Below are positions 22,299 through 34,075 of a stretch of 64,000 bases of DNA, piece after piece. The DNA lies in the NCBI GenBank assembly GCA_950295325.1, contig OX485806.1, positions 11,470,001 to 11,534,000 on the forward strand, written 5' to 3'. The notes below the pieces were generated by a model that saw only the letters and a program-made list of their open reading frames with translations, made no database searches and was not told where the DNA came from. The position numbers were made by a program, and so were the translations under genes. The stretch is from Polytrichum commune (taxonomy: Eukaryota; Streptophyta; Polytrichopsida; Polytrichales; Polytrichaceae). Position 1 is the first letter of the stretch, and every line of letters begins with the position of its first letter.

Positions 22299-23091
22299 TT
22301 CCACTACGCGGTTAAATGGATCTCTTACGACCAACTATAGATGCCGAATCACTCAAATCTTAAAATTCAAAACCGCCCAATATATGGGTGACCATAACCT
22401 CGTCTGGCCCCTCAAATTCACCAACCCCAACTGCACAGTACATCCAAATAACGACAAAGACACATGGCCACACCTACTATCTACATGCAACCACAAATTC
22501 CTCAAAGGCCTCAAAATAGCAAGACACGATGCCACAACCCACTGATTGGCCAACCTACTTAAATCATGTATCCACACAAGACACCATACACTCACAAACG
22601 TTGGCAAAATCGACCACAAGACAACACCATCCCACCGTGGATACTCCCATGTTCATGCCTAACAACTAAATGCACATGCCTAGCAAGGCTAAGACCATAC
22701 ATCTTATACATCCAAGGAGCACTGTACGAACAACCTAAGCCACATATCCGAACCCCCACCTAACCATCCAAATAATAGTATTCACATTCACACATGACAA
22801 ATACACAACCCTAGCCACTGAAACCAAAAGAGACAAATACAACCCCTTCATAAATACCGTTAAAACACAAGGATGGCAAGTCAACCCCCTCATGGTCATC
22901 ACCGCAAGATTTCGTGGCTCCATACACACAAGAAGTATCGAACTACTAGAAAGCTTACATCCCCCGCCCCTAATGCCTTGAAGAAATCAATGAACACCAT
23001 TCACCACATCCCAATCAAATACCTCACATATCTAGTACTTAACAAAAGAAAACTAGAGAATAAACAAAATCCCATACAACCTCCCACATAG
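22282..23091 (+). pseudogene. LINE relic 1, knuckle and endonuclease-like tail
   Basis: Frame 22282-22545 carries QYMGDHNLVWP, then DTWPHLLSTCNH and GLKIARHD, a Cys/His knuckle typical of sequence after RNase H in some LINEs; the expected CxxC pair is degraded. After frame changes, 22566-22763 carries PCSCLTTKCTC and LRPYILYIQG. 22763-22978 carries TIQIIVFTFTHDKY, a KRDKYNPFI segment and VITARFRGSIH. 22873-23091 ends with IKYLTYLVLNKRKLENKQ. The order (xDIL, then hydrophobic-IEF, then a K-containing helix) fits a PD-(D/E)XK-like nuclease, but here the expected Asp is Tyr and the expected Glu is Val. The copy on the minus strand near 28.3 kb keeps both. Confidence 0.65.
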
Positions 23092-24562
23092 GAGCCACTC
23101 CCCCCACATACACACACCCAATTCCTAAAACAAAATAACCAACGAATTTCAACAACATTAACAACAATAAACATATATTCACATATAATTCAATGGTTGC
23201 AAAGTCCAGTGGATGAGGAAGTTCAATACATATAAAAAAAACCGTCTATATATTTAGAATACACACTTGCGAGATTTTGAATTTTCAAATATGGAGTTCA
23301 CACGTGTTATTTGAGAGGTGTTCAAAGCTCATCAGTTGAATGATAAATGTCTCTCATAATGAACAATTTTGAATGCCAATTTCACACATGTTTGGTTCAG
23401 GATGTTGCCGACACTACACAAAATGACCGTTCTTACAATAAACAACACCCATGGGCATGGAATATGGGGTTCCTCCTCCTCCTCCTCCTCCAAAGTAGCC
23501 GGTGTGTCGGGATTAGGGTATAGGCTTCCTTGAACATCTCAATCCCCGTGCCGTATGTAAGGTGAGCGGTTGTACTCTAGATGATGTGACTCGGACTGCC
23601 ATAGTATTATCTCGATATAAATCTTGTCACAAGAATCAAGTGTTTCACGTGATCCATCCATTAGTCAATCCACTACATACAACAAATTATCACGGACACA
23701 AATGTGGCAACATCTTGAAGGTTGGTGAGGTAGTTGACCACCACACCAATTCCCGTTACTTGTGAAGTTGACATGTGAGGAGATGTGTTGGACTCGTATA
23801 TCATCCACTTGGGCATATAGGATGAGGTTTTTCAATTCCACTTTGTTGGTACATGTAGTAGAGTGTGGGTATTTGAGGACCTCTTTCATGTTTTGATATC
23901 GTTGGGTGAGAGTTATATACATGGTGCAAAAATTATGCGTACCTATGATTTAGTGTACTCTATCGATATGGTTTTAGAATGGTGATCATTGACCCAACAC
24001 TTGCTTAAATAATAATTTTGATACGCAAATGTGCATGTCATTACATTTTCTAAGCATTTATTTTATTTTATGGGATTGCATTCCATTCTAGAAGATTAGA
24101 ACAACGTTCCACAATAGTTGACTCGGCAGTGTTATGGATACTCTTCCGGTTCAATGTTGAATCTACACCTTGGAGAATCTTAGAGGACCGATTTGGACAA
24201 AATCCTCAACATGGTCCCACTCTACATGGGGCAACAAGTGAATAATGCTTTGTGAAACCACATAATATTGATGTTTGATTGGTACTTCAATTTTGATACT
24301 GATCAGATGTGATCTTCGGAACCATTAATAGTATCATTCATCGACCATGCACTCACCTATATATCAATCCAATATTGGTAAGAATACTACATGCAATACA
24401 CTGATATATGCAGTCAAGTTGCCTTCACGAACTTGCCACCTCTTTACCCATGCAAATCACCTTGTGTCAAAACTAGATCACAAAAACTCATAACTTGATC
24501 TATCAACGCTTATGACAATTGCAGCAAATTAAATTAAATTAAAAAGCACTTCATGTACTCCT
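23092..24562. other. Intergenic, no gene seen
   Basis: A CTCCTCCTCCTCCTCC tract is at about 23472. Small frames at 23562-23765 and 23665-23922 overlap on opposite strands and have no recognised domain. Confidence 0.35.
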
Positions 24563-24909
24563 TGCCCCGGGCTAGATCACATCTTCATTTGGCTGGGCCC
24601 CGTCCTTCCCACCCCTCCTTCACTGCCCGGTCTTCCTGTCCGCACCTACATGGGAACTCTTCCCCGTTGGAAACGAATGGTCACTTAGGCCATAAAGCTC
24701 CTTTGGCACGCGAAGGAACTCCACCAATCAACTTGAGAATAATGAAAGTGATATCAACTTGAATATTTGTAATTTTGACCGGGGTATTATCACATTGGTT
24801 CCCATCGAGGAAAAGTTCCCACGCAGGTGCAAGCAAGAAGATTGGACAGTGAAGGAGACGTGGGAGGGGTGGGATCCAGCCAAATGAAGATGTGATGTAG
24901 CCCGGGGCA
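24563..24909. repeat. Fold-back element with long arms
   Basis: Two arms of about 120 bp (24563-24684 and 24790-24909) are inverted copies separated by about 110 bp. The outermost 12 bases, TGCCCCGGGCTA and TAGCCCGGGGCA, are perfect inverses. The arms contain CATCTTCATTTGGCTGG and a CCTCCTTCACTG segment, and explain the similar frames on both strands. No clear target duplication is seen, so fold-back or MITE origin is open. Confidence 0.75.
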
Positions 24910-25234
24910 TATTTCTTGTTATTGCGATAAGAATGTATTCCAAAAAAGTTTTGAAATGCAATTTGATTTTGTTTGGTTAATATACATCAATTTTGAAGAC
25001 CGCTTCACTTATCCAACAGGAAGGAGGGTGGCTGCTGCCTAGCTAGTCCGTATCCATGGACACCTGAAATGTCCCTGTATCCCAAACCAACTGTAAAGTG
25101 CATGCGATGATATTTGTCCACAAAAACACACACATCTGATCATTGCACTTTTCTTCCCTTCAACCTTTCCGCTGTCCAGATCTTGATTTATACATAAGTT
25201 TTGATTTTTGTTTTCATTTTTTTTAAGTGTCTAA
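24910..25234. other. Intergenic, no gene seen
   Basis: AT-rich sequence without any feature I can support. Confidence 0.35.
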
Positions 25235-25733
25235 GGGCCACTTCACACACGAGCCAAGAGCTGTGACCATGAAATTGTGAGAGCCCAAAAGAAAGTGTCC
25301 AAAGGCCGTCCCAACACACCTCCAAAATCATGTAGTGTGGTCACAAACCCTCAAGTGTAGTGCGAAGTCATATGTGACCACGCCCTCTACCAAATGCTAT
25401 TTCAATGAATTTCTATACATGCGGGTCCTCAACCATGATAAAATAGAATAAATCAACGGTTGTGAGCGTTCGGAGTGCCATGGTCTCCCGGTTTTGTGTG
25501 AGGCCTACCTCCAAGAGGTGGTTTTTGAAAATAGTCCAAGTAACCATGAAACATGATCCATTGGATGCCATGTAAGAATCCATGTAAACTTTACATCCAT
25601 CTTGCATTCACACACTCCATTAGTCCCTCAAGCGTAGTGCGAAGCAAACTTGGACCGGCTCCTCCTTTTCCACCAATGAGAGTGCTTGAAGCGTAATGGT
25701 CACGGGCTCTCAGTCTCGTGTGTGAAGTGGCCC
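25235..25733. mobile_element. Tourist-like MITE, family B copy 2
   Basis: A 499-bp element with ends GGGCCACTTCACACACGAG and CTCGTGTGTGAAGTGGCCC, flanked on both sides by TAA. It is an inverted full-length relative of 3137-3637 with few length differences. No transposase is encoded. Confidence 0.9.
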
Positions 25734-25780
25734 TAAGTTTATTTTGCAGGGATTTGGCAATGGATTCACACTCGTAACAA

Positions 25781-26181
25781 CACACTAATTATGATCTTTA
25801 GTGTCACCAGCTCTAATTGTCTTGCTCGATACTGAATTGTAAACCGCGGTGTAGTGTCACCCACACTAAATTGTTAAGCTAACCGTATTTTGTCATTCCT
25901 TGTAAAAAAACATTTTTGGGTATTTTAGGACTACAATGTTGCAAGTATTGTCACTTACTTAAGTGATTTTTCATCCAATTGCATTCGTCGGTTACAATAT
26001 TTCATCACGGATTTGATAAGATGTTGATTATACCAGACTTTGTTTCAATGATTGGCATTTGAATGAACTGAAAGTAAGTTGGGGTGACAATATATGTTAA
26101 CTTATTCATAGAAAGTGTCACTAAAAAAGTTACCGCAGTGACATATAATGCCATATGACACTAAATATCACATTTAGTGTA
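25781..26181. mobile_element. MITE family F2, uninterrupted copy
   Basis: Begins CACACTAATTATGATC and AGTGTCACC, contains TTGTCTTGCTCGATACTGAA and GTCATTCCTTGTAAA, and ends ACACTAAATATCACATTTAGTGTA. It shows the empty form of the site interrupted by the Stowaway at 16801-17230. Confidence 0.75.
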
Positions 26182-27838
26182 CCTCACGTCTGGATTGACT
26201 TAATGGAGAACGCATCCCCCAAGAATAAACTCAAATACTTCAATTGTGATAAGTCTTGGTAGGGGAGAGAAATTTAATTCTCAAACCTATCTTCATCGTG
26301 GGCCTCTCAAGGATTCGAACCTTGGATCTTCTCCATATATATATATGTATGTAAAATAAGGACCGGTTTGCACTAGTGACTAGTGATCATCACAATTGTT
26401 TTTTAAAACCTCCCATTGGTTGTGAAATGAGTGGTTGTCCCACTTCATTTAACAAAAGGTCACTTAAGATAGAAGTCAGAAGTCATGTCAAGAAAATGAC
26501 AAAAAATTAGAAGTGACCCTTTGCAACCCTTGAACAATGTTAGAAAATTTATGGAAGTGATATGGTATCCTACATGTCTAGAAATCATGGATAATGTTTA
26601 GTGGTCACCCTGGTTTTGTGGCAAGAGAACCCAAATAAATCATCCTAGTAGACAATAAGGGTGACCATTTTAAAGAGATTTTTTTATTAAGAGTTCTTTA
26701 TTTGATAATTAATCACTTTTAGTAAAGATTATTTTAAGATTTAAATTTATGTATTTCTAATTTGTATGATCACTAAAAACTCTACGTCATGGTCTAAGTC
26801 TGCTTTGCACTATGATGTGTGACTGGGGCCTTTAAATTGTGACATGGATTTCTCTTGGTCATGGTCTTTGGATCGTTGACCATGACCACAATAAATCATT
26901 TTTCTTTTCTTTTCTTGTGATCATTGGTCATGTGTGTAAAACGACCCTAATTGCCTCTGCCATTCGTACACAAATCCATTCCCATCATCATGAGAGAACC
27001 CTCTTGTACCCCTCCTATTGTTCAAGGGTTGCGAAGTATTGCCAATGTCAGTCGTGTGTTATAAAGTCCTCCATCAAAAGGTGGCAGTAATACATGAATG
27101 ATGGGACTCTTCATTTATAATTACTCCATACAAGTTTTATGCAACTTTTTTTTGGGGGGGGGGGGTCACTAAGCATTATGCAATTCTATCATAATTGTGA
27201 AAAAAATCCAATGATAATGGATGTGTTGCTTGAGACGAACATGGGACTTGTATGGTGGTAATGTACAGTTGCTTCTTGAAGAAGCCTTTATTTAAATGTA
27301 GTTATATACCTATTGTAATCATTCCTTTGCCCTGAGAATTTGTCCAATACTTAATCATATGCTTGTTAAAGGAAAAAAATTACTAGAGAAGAGTAGGATG
27401 AAGTCATTCCTTGATCATTATCAACATACAAGTCCAACGCAACACTGCTTTTGTTACCAAAAGATTTACAACTCTCTCACAATTGTGCAAATTTTAGTAA
27501 CAAAGGTGGCGTTTGGGTGTGTATTTTGGGTTGTTATGCAATATTTATAATTTGTAAAAGAACACAATACATCCATCATTTGGGTGGGAAATATAAATTA
27601 AGATCCTAGCTATGAGTGGTGTAGGCATATAAGTGTAAACATAAGCCCCCAAAAAGGTCAGCATATGTTAAGAGTCTCTTCACTTGAAGGCTACTGCCAC
27701 TTGTCAGTGATGGACTCTATGACTAGGATTTGGACACAATTTAACTGACTGTGGGAGGTAGGGATGAGGTTGGTTAGTGGTAAGAGCATGCATTGGCATG
27801 CAATAAAGGTTAGTGGGTGAGAAGTATGGTCACCTTGG
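26182..27838. other. Intergenic, no gene seen
   Basis: A perfect Pol III B-box in inverse orientation (GGATTCGAACC within 26302-26320, minus strand GGTTCGAATCC) lies beside a TA tract, but no A-box could be placed. It may be the remnant of a SINE or tRNA pseudogene. A run of G is at about 27155. No gene is supported. Confidence 0.4.
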
Positions 27839-27839
27839 G

Positions 27840-27895
27840 TTAGGGTTGTCAGTGGTGGATAATCAAAGTGTGAAGGAGATTTAGGGTTTGATTCC
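27840..27895 (+). repeat. tRNA-like SINE head (candidate)
   Basis: GGTTGTCAGTGGTGGAT (A-box-like) is followed about 33 bp later by GGGTTTGATTCC (B-box-like), the spacing expected inside a tRNA-derived promoter. Another A-box-like TGGTTAGTGGTAAGAGC lies upstream near 27771. The 3' end is unknown, and the LINE relic on the other strand starts close by. Confidence 0.35.
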
Positions 27896-28009
27896 TATAA
27901 GACCACTAAGAATGGTAGATGTTATCTTTAAAAATGAGTTGGTAATGGCTCCTCCATGTGTTCAATGTTGGCTTGAGGTTTTGTCACTGGTTTGTTTATG
28001 CCAAAGTAG

Positions 28010-29050
28010 TATTGGTTTCCAGTATCCTTTTCTTGAGAATAATGGTTGTGAGGTTGATTGAATTCGGGATCTCAAACCTAGTGTTGATGGAAAATATTGG
28101 AAAATCATCAACATAATGATTGAGAGTGTACGACTGTAGTTTGGAATTGTAGTTATAGTTTTTAAATGGTTGTTGATGCTCATTTGATGTGGTTGGTGAG
28201 ATTCATGTGGTTGAAGGTGTTAACCTCATTTTCTTGTTGTGTGGTTGTGTTGAGGAAACGGTTGTGGACGAATGTAAATTCAATATAGTGGAGTGTGAAG
28301 TAGGGGGAAGGGTAGGATGGGAGGGAGTCATGAATGTGGAGGCCTTCAATGAGTAGGATGTCTAGTTATAGGCACGTGAGGCACGAGCATGATGTTGAGG
28401 GGCATATACGTGGAAGGAACCAATTTGCTATTGTATTTTTGGTTGGGTAGGAGGGAGAGTATTTTCCGTTGGTTAGACATTGCTAGCACGTTTGAAGGTT
28501 GGAAAGGATGAGTTCTTTGATGTGGTCAAGGCCTTTATTATGTTGGTCAATGCTGTAGACCATGAAGAGTAGGATGTTGGCAATGGGCAAGTACATTGGG
28601 CCACGTGTCGATTCGGGTGATGCTTGTTTTGCAAAGGGGGCATAAAGGCATTAGACCTTTTTGGGCAAGAAGAGGTGGTTCCGACAATGACCCATATATT
28701 GACCATTTTGAAATCTAAGTGTTTGAGTGATGTGGGGGCCAAGAATGTCTAGATGTTCCTATAAGGTGTTGGAGAGGGTGGCGTCAAGAGATTTGTTGTT
28801 GATCCATTTGTGGAGGATATCCAATAATTGGGTACAATGGTTGTTTGAAGGAATTGTTGGTCAAATAGAAGGAGTTGGGGCCTTTTCAAAAGTGTTTGCT
28901 ATGTAAGTAGTGGGGAGATGAGTAGTAGATGTGAATGGTAGTTTCATCTGAAATCTTTGTATGGAACGTGTAGAAGAGCAAGCCTTATTTGGCAAGTTTG
29001 TACATGATGTCATTGCCTTTTATTCAAGTGTAAGACTAGATCTTGAAAAT
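28010..29050 (-). mobile_element. LINE-like retroelement relic, copy 2
   Basis: Read on the minus strand, this stretch follows the 3' half of copy 1 in the same order. 28985-29035: the end of RNase H (IKGND, YKLAK). About 28690-28730: RFQNGQYMG, matching QYMG of copy 1. 28575-28645: CPLC, then DTWP, then AHCQHP and LHGL, an intact knuckle. About 28277-28420: CSCLTC, then LDILLIEG, then HYIEFTFVHNRF. 28013-28063: tail INLTTIILKKRILE. Stops and frame changes are scattered, so it is dead. Unlike copy 1 it keeps the Asp and Glu at the presumed nuclease site. The A/C-rich strand is again the coding one. Confidence 0.75.
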
Positions 29051-30945
29051 ATGTTTGGGGTAGGGGTGTGAGGTGATTTGAGTGGTGCATATATTCTAAA
29101 CTAGTACATATATTTGAGGCTATGTGTAGTCTCAACATTCTTGATTCTTCTTGCAATTTTTATATAAGAGGTATCAATTTCACCTAGGGTGGACTCTTCA
29201 TTAGAAACCTAGATGACGTGCATGGGGTGACAATGAAATAAAATTCCCTATATATGGGACATTTATAGAGAAAAGAAATGTGTACATACTAACAATAAGC
29301 TATAAAATGGACTCATGTATTTATACAAAGCTTTTCATTTTAATTTGATAAATGTCTACACTACATACACATAATATAATTCAAAACATAAATGAGCCTT
29401 TTTTACATATATAACCCACTTTCACTTTCCAACAAGAAAGTATTGAACATTTTTTCATCCATAGGATATTACTCATATTCGCATGACCCTAAAACACATT
29501 GTTTGGATGAAATATGGCAAATTGGATAAGAATAACACATCTATTGCCAAATTTTCTCTAAACCTTAGGGCCCCTTTTGTAAATCTACCTTTAGTTTGAA
29601 ATTATTGATTGCCTTTTTAAATGTACACACCAGAGAAAAATAATACCTTTCCTTTATATATACTATGTACACTAATGCCTCAAATATTAACCCTTCCTAC
29701 ACTCACATTAGTTTGTACACGGTATGAAGAGTCCACCCCCCATGCAATTTCATAAGTGACTTGTGCATGTTAATTTTTATCTTAGTGAAGAGTGCATCCC
29801 CAAGTCTAGCTAATTATAGTCATACATGCCATAAGATGTTTCTCCATGACTTAATGATATGTTTGCTACACAGTTCTCTAAAGAGAAGAGCATGCAAGAT
29901 GAAGTTAAAGTAGAAAAATGGAAAGTGGTGAAAACAACTTGATTCAGCTAGAAAGAGCGGCTTGAAATTTGTGCAATATTTTTCAAAGATGAAGTAGAGG
30001 AAATGGTGAGGAATGCAAGTTGTTTTGTAATTCTAATCCTTGTAATTAATTAATTACATTTTCTCAAAGAGGCAAGTAAGTCAAACTCCCTACTTGTACA
30101 TTAGAGTCTCCCTAGTCCAAGCATTAAACTATCCAACTTTGCATACAAATGCACACAAAATGGGTTAACTTAATGGCACCTATCCAACTAATCATTGCAT
30201 CCTTTTCAGGCCACCTCTTTTACAATTAGCCATTTTGGGTCCACACAAGAATCATTCTACTCCTAGTCTGAGTGCACTAGTAGTGGTCATTCATTGTTTT
30301 CCATTTTTCTACCTTAGTCCTTGAGTTACCATTTGGAAGCAAACTTCACTCCACATGATCTTGTATGAAAGTAATAACTTAGCGAGACACGACCAAGATA
30401 CTTTTATATAATTAGGGATTCATAGTTATTCAGAGTGTCTTTGTAACCTCAATCATTGTGAATGTGAAAAACATAGCCAAACTATTATATAGTATGAAAC
30501 TCATTATTTTGAGATAACATGACTCTTAAAATGAATAAAAACTCCCACGCTAGTATACACCATTTTATGATATTTTAGTGTCACCATACTAATAGTGTCA
30601 ATTACCCTATTATAGGGCCTATCCCGTGTTACGCTAATGGCCAACAAGGCTTATCATTAGTGTAACCACATGACACTTGTCATTTGCATGCTCGAGAAAA
30701 CTTTCTTCTTTGCCTCATCATTTTCTGGAAGTTATCATTAATGTGGACACAAGCACCTCAATTTTCTACACTAAATGTCATGGTATAAATAAGTTTGCAA
30801 CCTTAGAAAGTTACTTGTCTCAACAAATAATGTCATGTTGACAATTAACAAACTTGACACTTCTAAACCTCTAAACATCCACTGTAGGCTCTTTGTGATT
30901 AGTGTATGTGACACTCAATTTTATAAAACGGTTTAATGAGAGTCA
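29051..30945. other. Intergenic, no gene seen
   Basis: No coding frame, RNA gene or bounded repeat is supported. Short phrases near 29440-29760 (CCTAAAACACATTGT; ACCTTAGGGCCCC; TATACTATGTACACTAATGCC) appear in inverse form near 8040-8260, indicating an old dispersed repeat. Confidence 0.4.
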
Positions 30946-31519
30946 TGGATTGTTTACACCATGGACCATGAAGTCGTCCCAAGGCCTTGTAAAATTTGTG
31001 ATTGGTTGTTGAACTCATCCCGGGACCGTCTTGGTTTACACCAAGGAAAGAATATGTCATAATGACCATGGAGTTCGAGGTCCCCAAAATATTTATTTTA
31101 AGGCCTACATTATCCATGGACATGGTCCAATGAGTATTGAGATGGGAGAGGCAAAAGAAGTGCTTTGGTAGAAAAAGGCAAGGGCCCATGGCAACGAAAT
31201 GTTGTTATAATAAAATCTTTTATGGGAAAAAGAAGACGAAGACAAGAGAAGACAAAAGAATGATCATACTTGATTTTTTGATTTTTTTCTTTCAAACTGG
31301 CCTTTTTGGGTATATATCTAAAAAACTTAGCACATTCACTTTTTGGTGGATGGTCATTCCTCTTGGTTCACATTCAGTTTACACATAGTGAGGGGTCCAA
31401 AGGCTTTGTAAATTGATTCCTTAAGAAATCAGATTATGAAAGTTGGACCATGAAATCGGACCTTGAAAAAAGACCATCATCCATGGTCCGACTTCATAGT
31501 CCATGATGTAAATTGACCC
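30946..31519. mobile_element. Tourist-like MITE, family C copy 1
   Basis: A 574-bp element with diverged ends TGGATTGTTTACACCATGG and inverse CCATGATGTAAATTGACCC, flanked by TCA on both sides. The arms (ACCATGAAGTCG / CGACTTCAT-like) and body match 36850-37395. It is non-coding; the frames on both strands are shared with that copy. Confidence 0.8.
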
Positions 31520-31589
31520 TCAAATGAAACGAAGTGACCCTTGACCTTTTAGGGAACGTGTTATTAATAGAGCCCCTTCCTTCATCCAT

Positions 31590-31812
31590 GATGGATGAGT
31601 TTACGTAGATGCCACGAAGCCCAAGCCCGTTTTAAATGTATCTCTACCGGGAAGGAGTCGGACTTCACTTCCCCCCCTGCCCGAGTGCCAGTTGGGCTGA
31701 CAAAATTTTGTGTGGGGCATCATGGTTTCTTTATTGGGCAGTGGAGGGGAGACCGGGAAGTACTGGCTCGAACATGCACTTTGATGGCGGCCACAGTGCT
31801 AGATTAATATTG
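31590..31812 (-). repeat. SINE-like element (candidate)
   Basis: On the minus strand TAGCACTGTGG (A-box-like, near 31800) is followed after about 16 bp by TGTTCGAGCCA (B-box-like). The body carries a run of C. No target duplication was found, so the call is weak. Confidence 0.3.
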
Positions 31813-31959
31813 TGGCTTCCACACAAGTCAAATGATAATCATGGGTAATTAAGTTACAATACGGAATCGTCGATATATACTACACCCATCATTCGAGTTA
31901 ACTAATACATGGTACGGTGCATGCGTTTTAGAGCCTTGGTATTTATTAGTTTTGGAATT

Positions 31960-32880
31960 ATGGACACTCCATATGCGAGCGAGAGAGAGAGGGAATTTAT
32001 TGTAAACAAGTGTACTTCTCATTCGCCCAACATAAAAGCCTTGAAATAGCATGCAACCCGAAGGTTACTTTTTGTAGTTGATTTGACATTGGAATAAGTT
32101 TTTAAGATTGCGAACTACATTAACAAGGGTAATTAGTGTTGGATTATACTTAATGTTGTTACCACCCTACATGTTCAACACTCGTTTTCAATTCCTTGAC
32201 AATTAGTGTTAGACATAAATGTGCCACTACCTTCCCTACTGCCACATCTCCTCTTGTGAAGCATGGATTTCATATCCTTACAAACACGTGACTTCCACAT
32301 ATTACCATAGTTGATATTTAGTGTTTGAGTTTACATTTAATGTTACCCACTTTCGTAGGGTTATTGATATTTAGTGTATGCATTCGTATTTAGTGTATTA
32401 AACACTAAATATCCTTTTTGGTGTAGTTTGCTTGAGGTCATTTGAGATGAATTGGCAACAAACCTATAGGGGGTCAAGTTTTTATGTTGGATAGATAAGA
32501 GATACACTCGGATGCGATAATTCCTTCTCTCTCATATCAATGGGACGTGACCCACCTGATAAACACTTGGGCACCAAGGCAAATTATTGTATAAGAGCGT
32601 ACCATTCATTCGTCCAAGATAGAAGCCATGAAACAACATGTAACCCGGAGGTTAGTTTTGTATTGATGCAACATCGGAATGGGTTTTAAAGACCCTGAAT
32701 GAGTGTGCTCAAGTTCATTTGAGATGAATTGATAACAAACATATAGGGGATCAAGTTTTTATGTTGGATGGATGAGAGGTACGCTCGTATATGATAATTC
32801 CCTCTCTCCCTTATCAATGGGACTTGACCCACCCGGCAAACACCCAGGCACAAAGGCAAATTTTCTATTCATTCACGAAT
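31960..32880 (+). repeat. Repeat family G, copies in tandem
   Basis: The unit has two landmarks: CATTCGTCCAA..AGCC..GAAA-ACATG(T)AACCCGGAGGTTA, and GAGATGAATTGG(T)AACAAACCTATAGG..CAAGTTTTTATGTTGGAT. Landmarks recur at about 31960-32120, 32436-32670 and 32705-32880, with a period near 267 bp for the last two. The first copy is split by the F1 MITE at 32128-32425. A distant copy is at 15150-15390. Confidence 0.65.
32128..32425. mobile_element. MITE family F1, second copy
   Basis: Follows the body of 17587-17994 (ACTTAATGTTGTTACCACCC, AATTAGTGTTAGACATAAAT, CATAGTTGATATTTAGTG) and ends ACACTAAATATCCTTTTTGGTGTA. The left terminus is eroded. It lies inside a copy of repeat family G. Confidence 0.75.
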
Positions 32881-32890
32881 CCGGGAGCCA

Positions 32891-33279
32891 ACTACATTAA
32901 ACATGATACCTAGTGTCACCAATTCTAATTGCCTTGCTCAATACTAATCGTAAAACACGATACCTAGTGTCACCAACACTAAATGTTAACCCAACATTCT
33001 TTGTCATTCCTTGTGAACTTTTGGGGGGGGGTTATAGATTTACAGTGTTGCAATCACTGTCACTTTCCAAGTGATTTTTCATCCAAATTTCAATCAACCA
33101 TGACAACATTTCCTCACAAGTTGCTGACAAGAGAAGAGAAGGCATGGTTTTGGGCCAACGGATGAACTCATCCATCATCCATGGCAACATTTGTTCACTC
33201 ATTCATACGAAGCGTCATCCGTAAAGTTACCATAGTGGCATTAAATACCATATGACCTAAGTATCATGTTTAGAGTAGT
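32891..33279. mobile_element. MITE family F2, uninterrupted copy
   Basis: Ends ACTACATTAAACATGATACC and the inverse TATCATGTTTAGAGTAGT. The internal GCCTTGCTCAATACTAATCG is the unoccupied version of the Stowaway target at 16801. It is non-coding and contains a run of eight or more G. Confidence 0.8.
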
Positions 33280-33507
33280 AACTTGAGAATATGAATGATG
33301 GTTTCATTATTTGACGGGGCCATGATGCTTCTCAAAGCTCGGCCTCAGGCCAATGGTGTCAAGCCTCTTTGAAGGGAAACATCATGATTGGGCAGCTCGA
33401 AATTGCGCAAGAGCTCGAACTCAAAAGCTTTTACTTACCTCAGCCGGCGGGCAGATGGCTTTGGATATAAGATAAGGTGTACGGGCGGTCTTCGGTTACT
33501 TTTCTTA

Positions 33508-34075
33508 GGGGCCGCTTCACACTATGGGTGTCCAAGTCGAGAGGCCGTGGGATTGAGTGGCCAAACTTTGTTGAGAGTCCAAAGAAATGGGCTGAAAACA
33601 ACCAATAAAATATAGTAAGTGGAGCCTTCGGCCAGGCATAGTGTGAAGCCTCCAAAGGTGAAGCCCAAAGTCTAAACCTTTGGCCATGAACTCCCAAGGC
33701 CTCTCAACTTGGACGCCCATAGTGTAAAGCTTCCAAAGGCCAAGCCCAAAGTCCAAGCCCAAAGGAGCATTCCACTTTATTCCTTGCTCAAAATAACCCC
33801 TTCAATCTAACGGCGAAGATCTAGTCCATGATTGATTTTTTTAATGAAAAAAAACCGACGGCCTCTCGACCATGGTTTGGATTTCCATTCCTGTCTGACC
33901 CAAACTTCCTTCGAGAGTCCGTCGCCTTCTTCAAAAAGTAATCATTTTAAATTGCGATGGCCTTTGGAGTTTGGCCATAGTATGAAGGGTCGAGAGGCCG
34001 AACTCTTGGTTTCTTGCAATTTGATTGGTGGAAATCGATGGCCTCTCGACCTTTGGCCATAGTGTGAAGCGCCCC
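33508..34075. mobile_element. Tourist-like MITE, family A copy 1
   Basis: A 568-bp element with ends GGGGCCGCTTCACACTATGG and inverse CCATAGTGTGAAGCGCCCC, flanked on both sides by TTA. The body has CAAGTCGAGAGGCCGTGGGA and GGTGGAAATCGATGGCC, shared with 41028-41515 and, inverted, 55370-55961. It is non-coding. Confidence 0.9.

Larger units (their letters stand above)
20342..23091 (+). mobile_element. LINE-like retroelement relic, copy 1
   Basis: The largest retroelement remnant here. Its plus strand is rich in A and C and very poor in G. In order it holds: an unrecognised module (20342-20725); a 442-codon open frame with an unrecognised module and a damaged RNase H domain (20970-22298); a DTWP/Cys-His knuckle (22282-22545); and an endonuclease-like C-terminal module with a conserved tail (22566-23091). 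Several stops and frame changes separate the parts. The reverse transcriptase domain, which should precede RNase H, is absent, so internal deletion is likely. The 5' end and target duplications were not found. Confidence 0.8.

Noticed and set aside
3263-25607. Matching 64-codon frames at 3263-3457 (+) and 25413-25607 (-), suggesting a conserved small protein
   Set aside because: Both lie inside copies of Tourist family B and differ at about one residue in six, many by non-conservative changes, as expected of neutral decay of a non-coding MITE.
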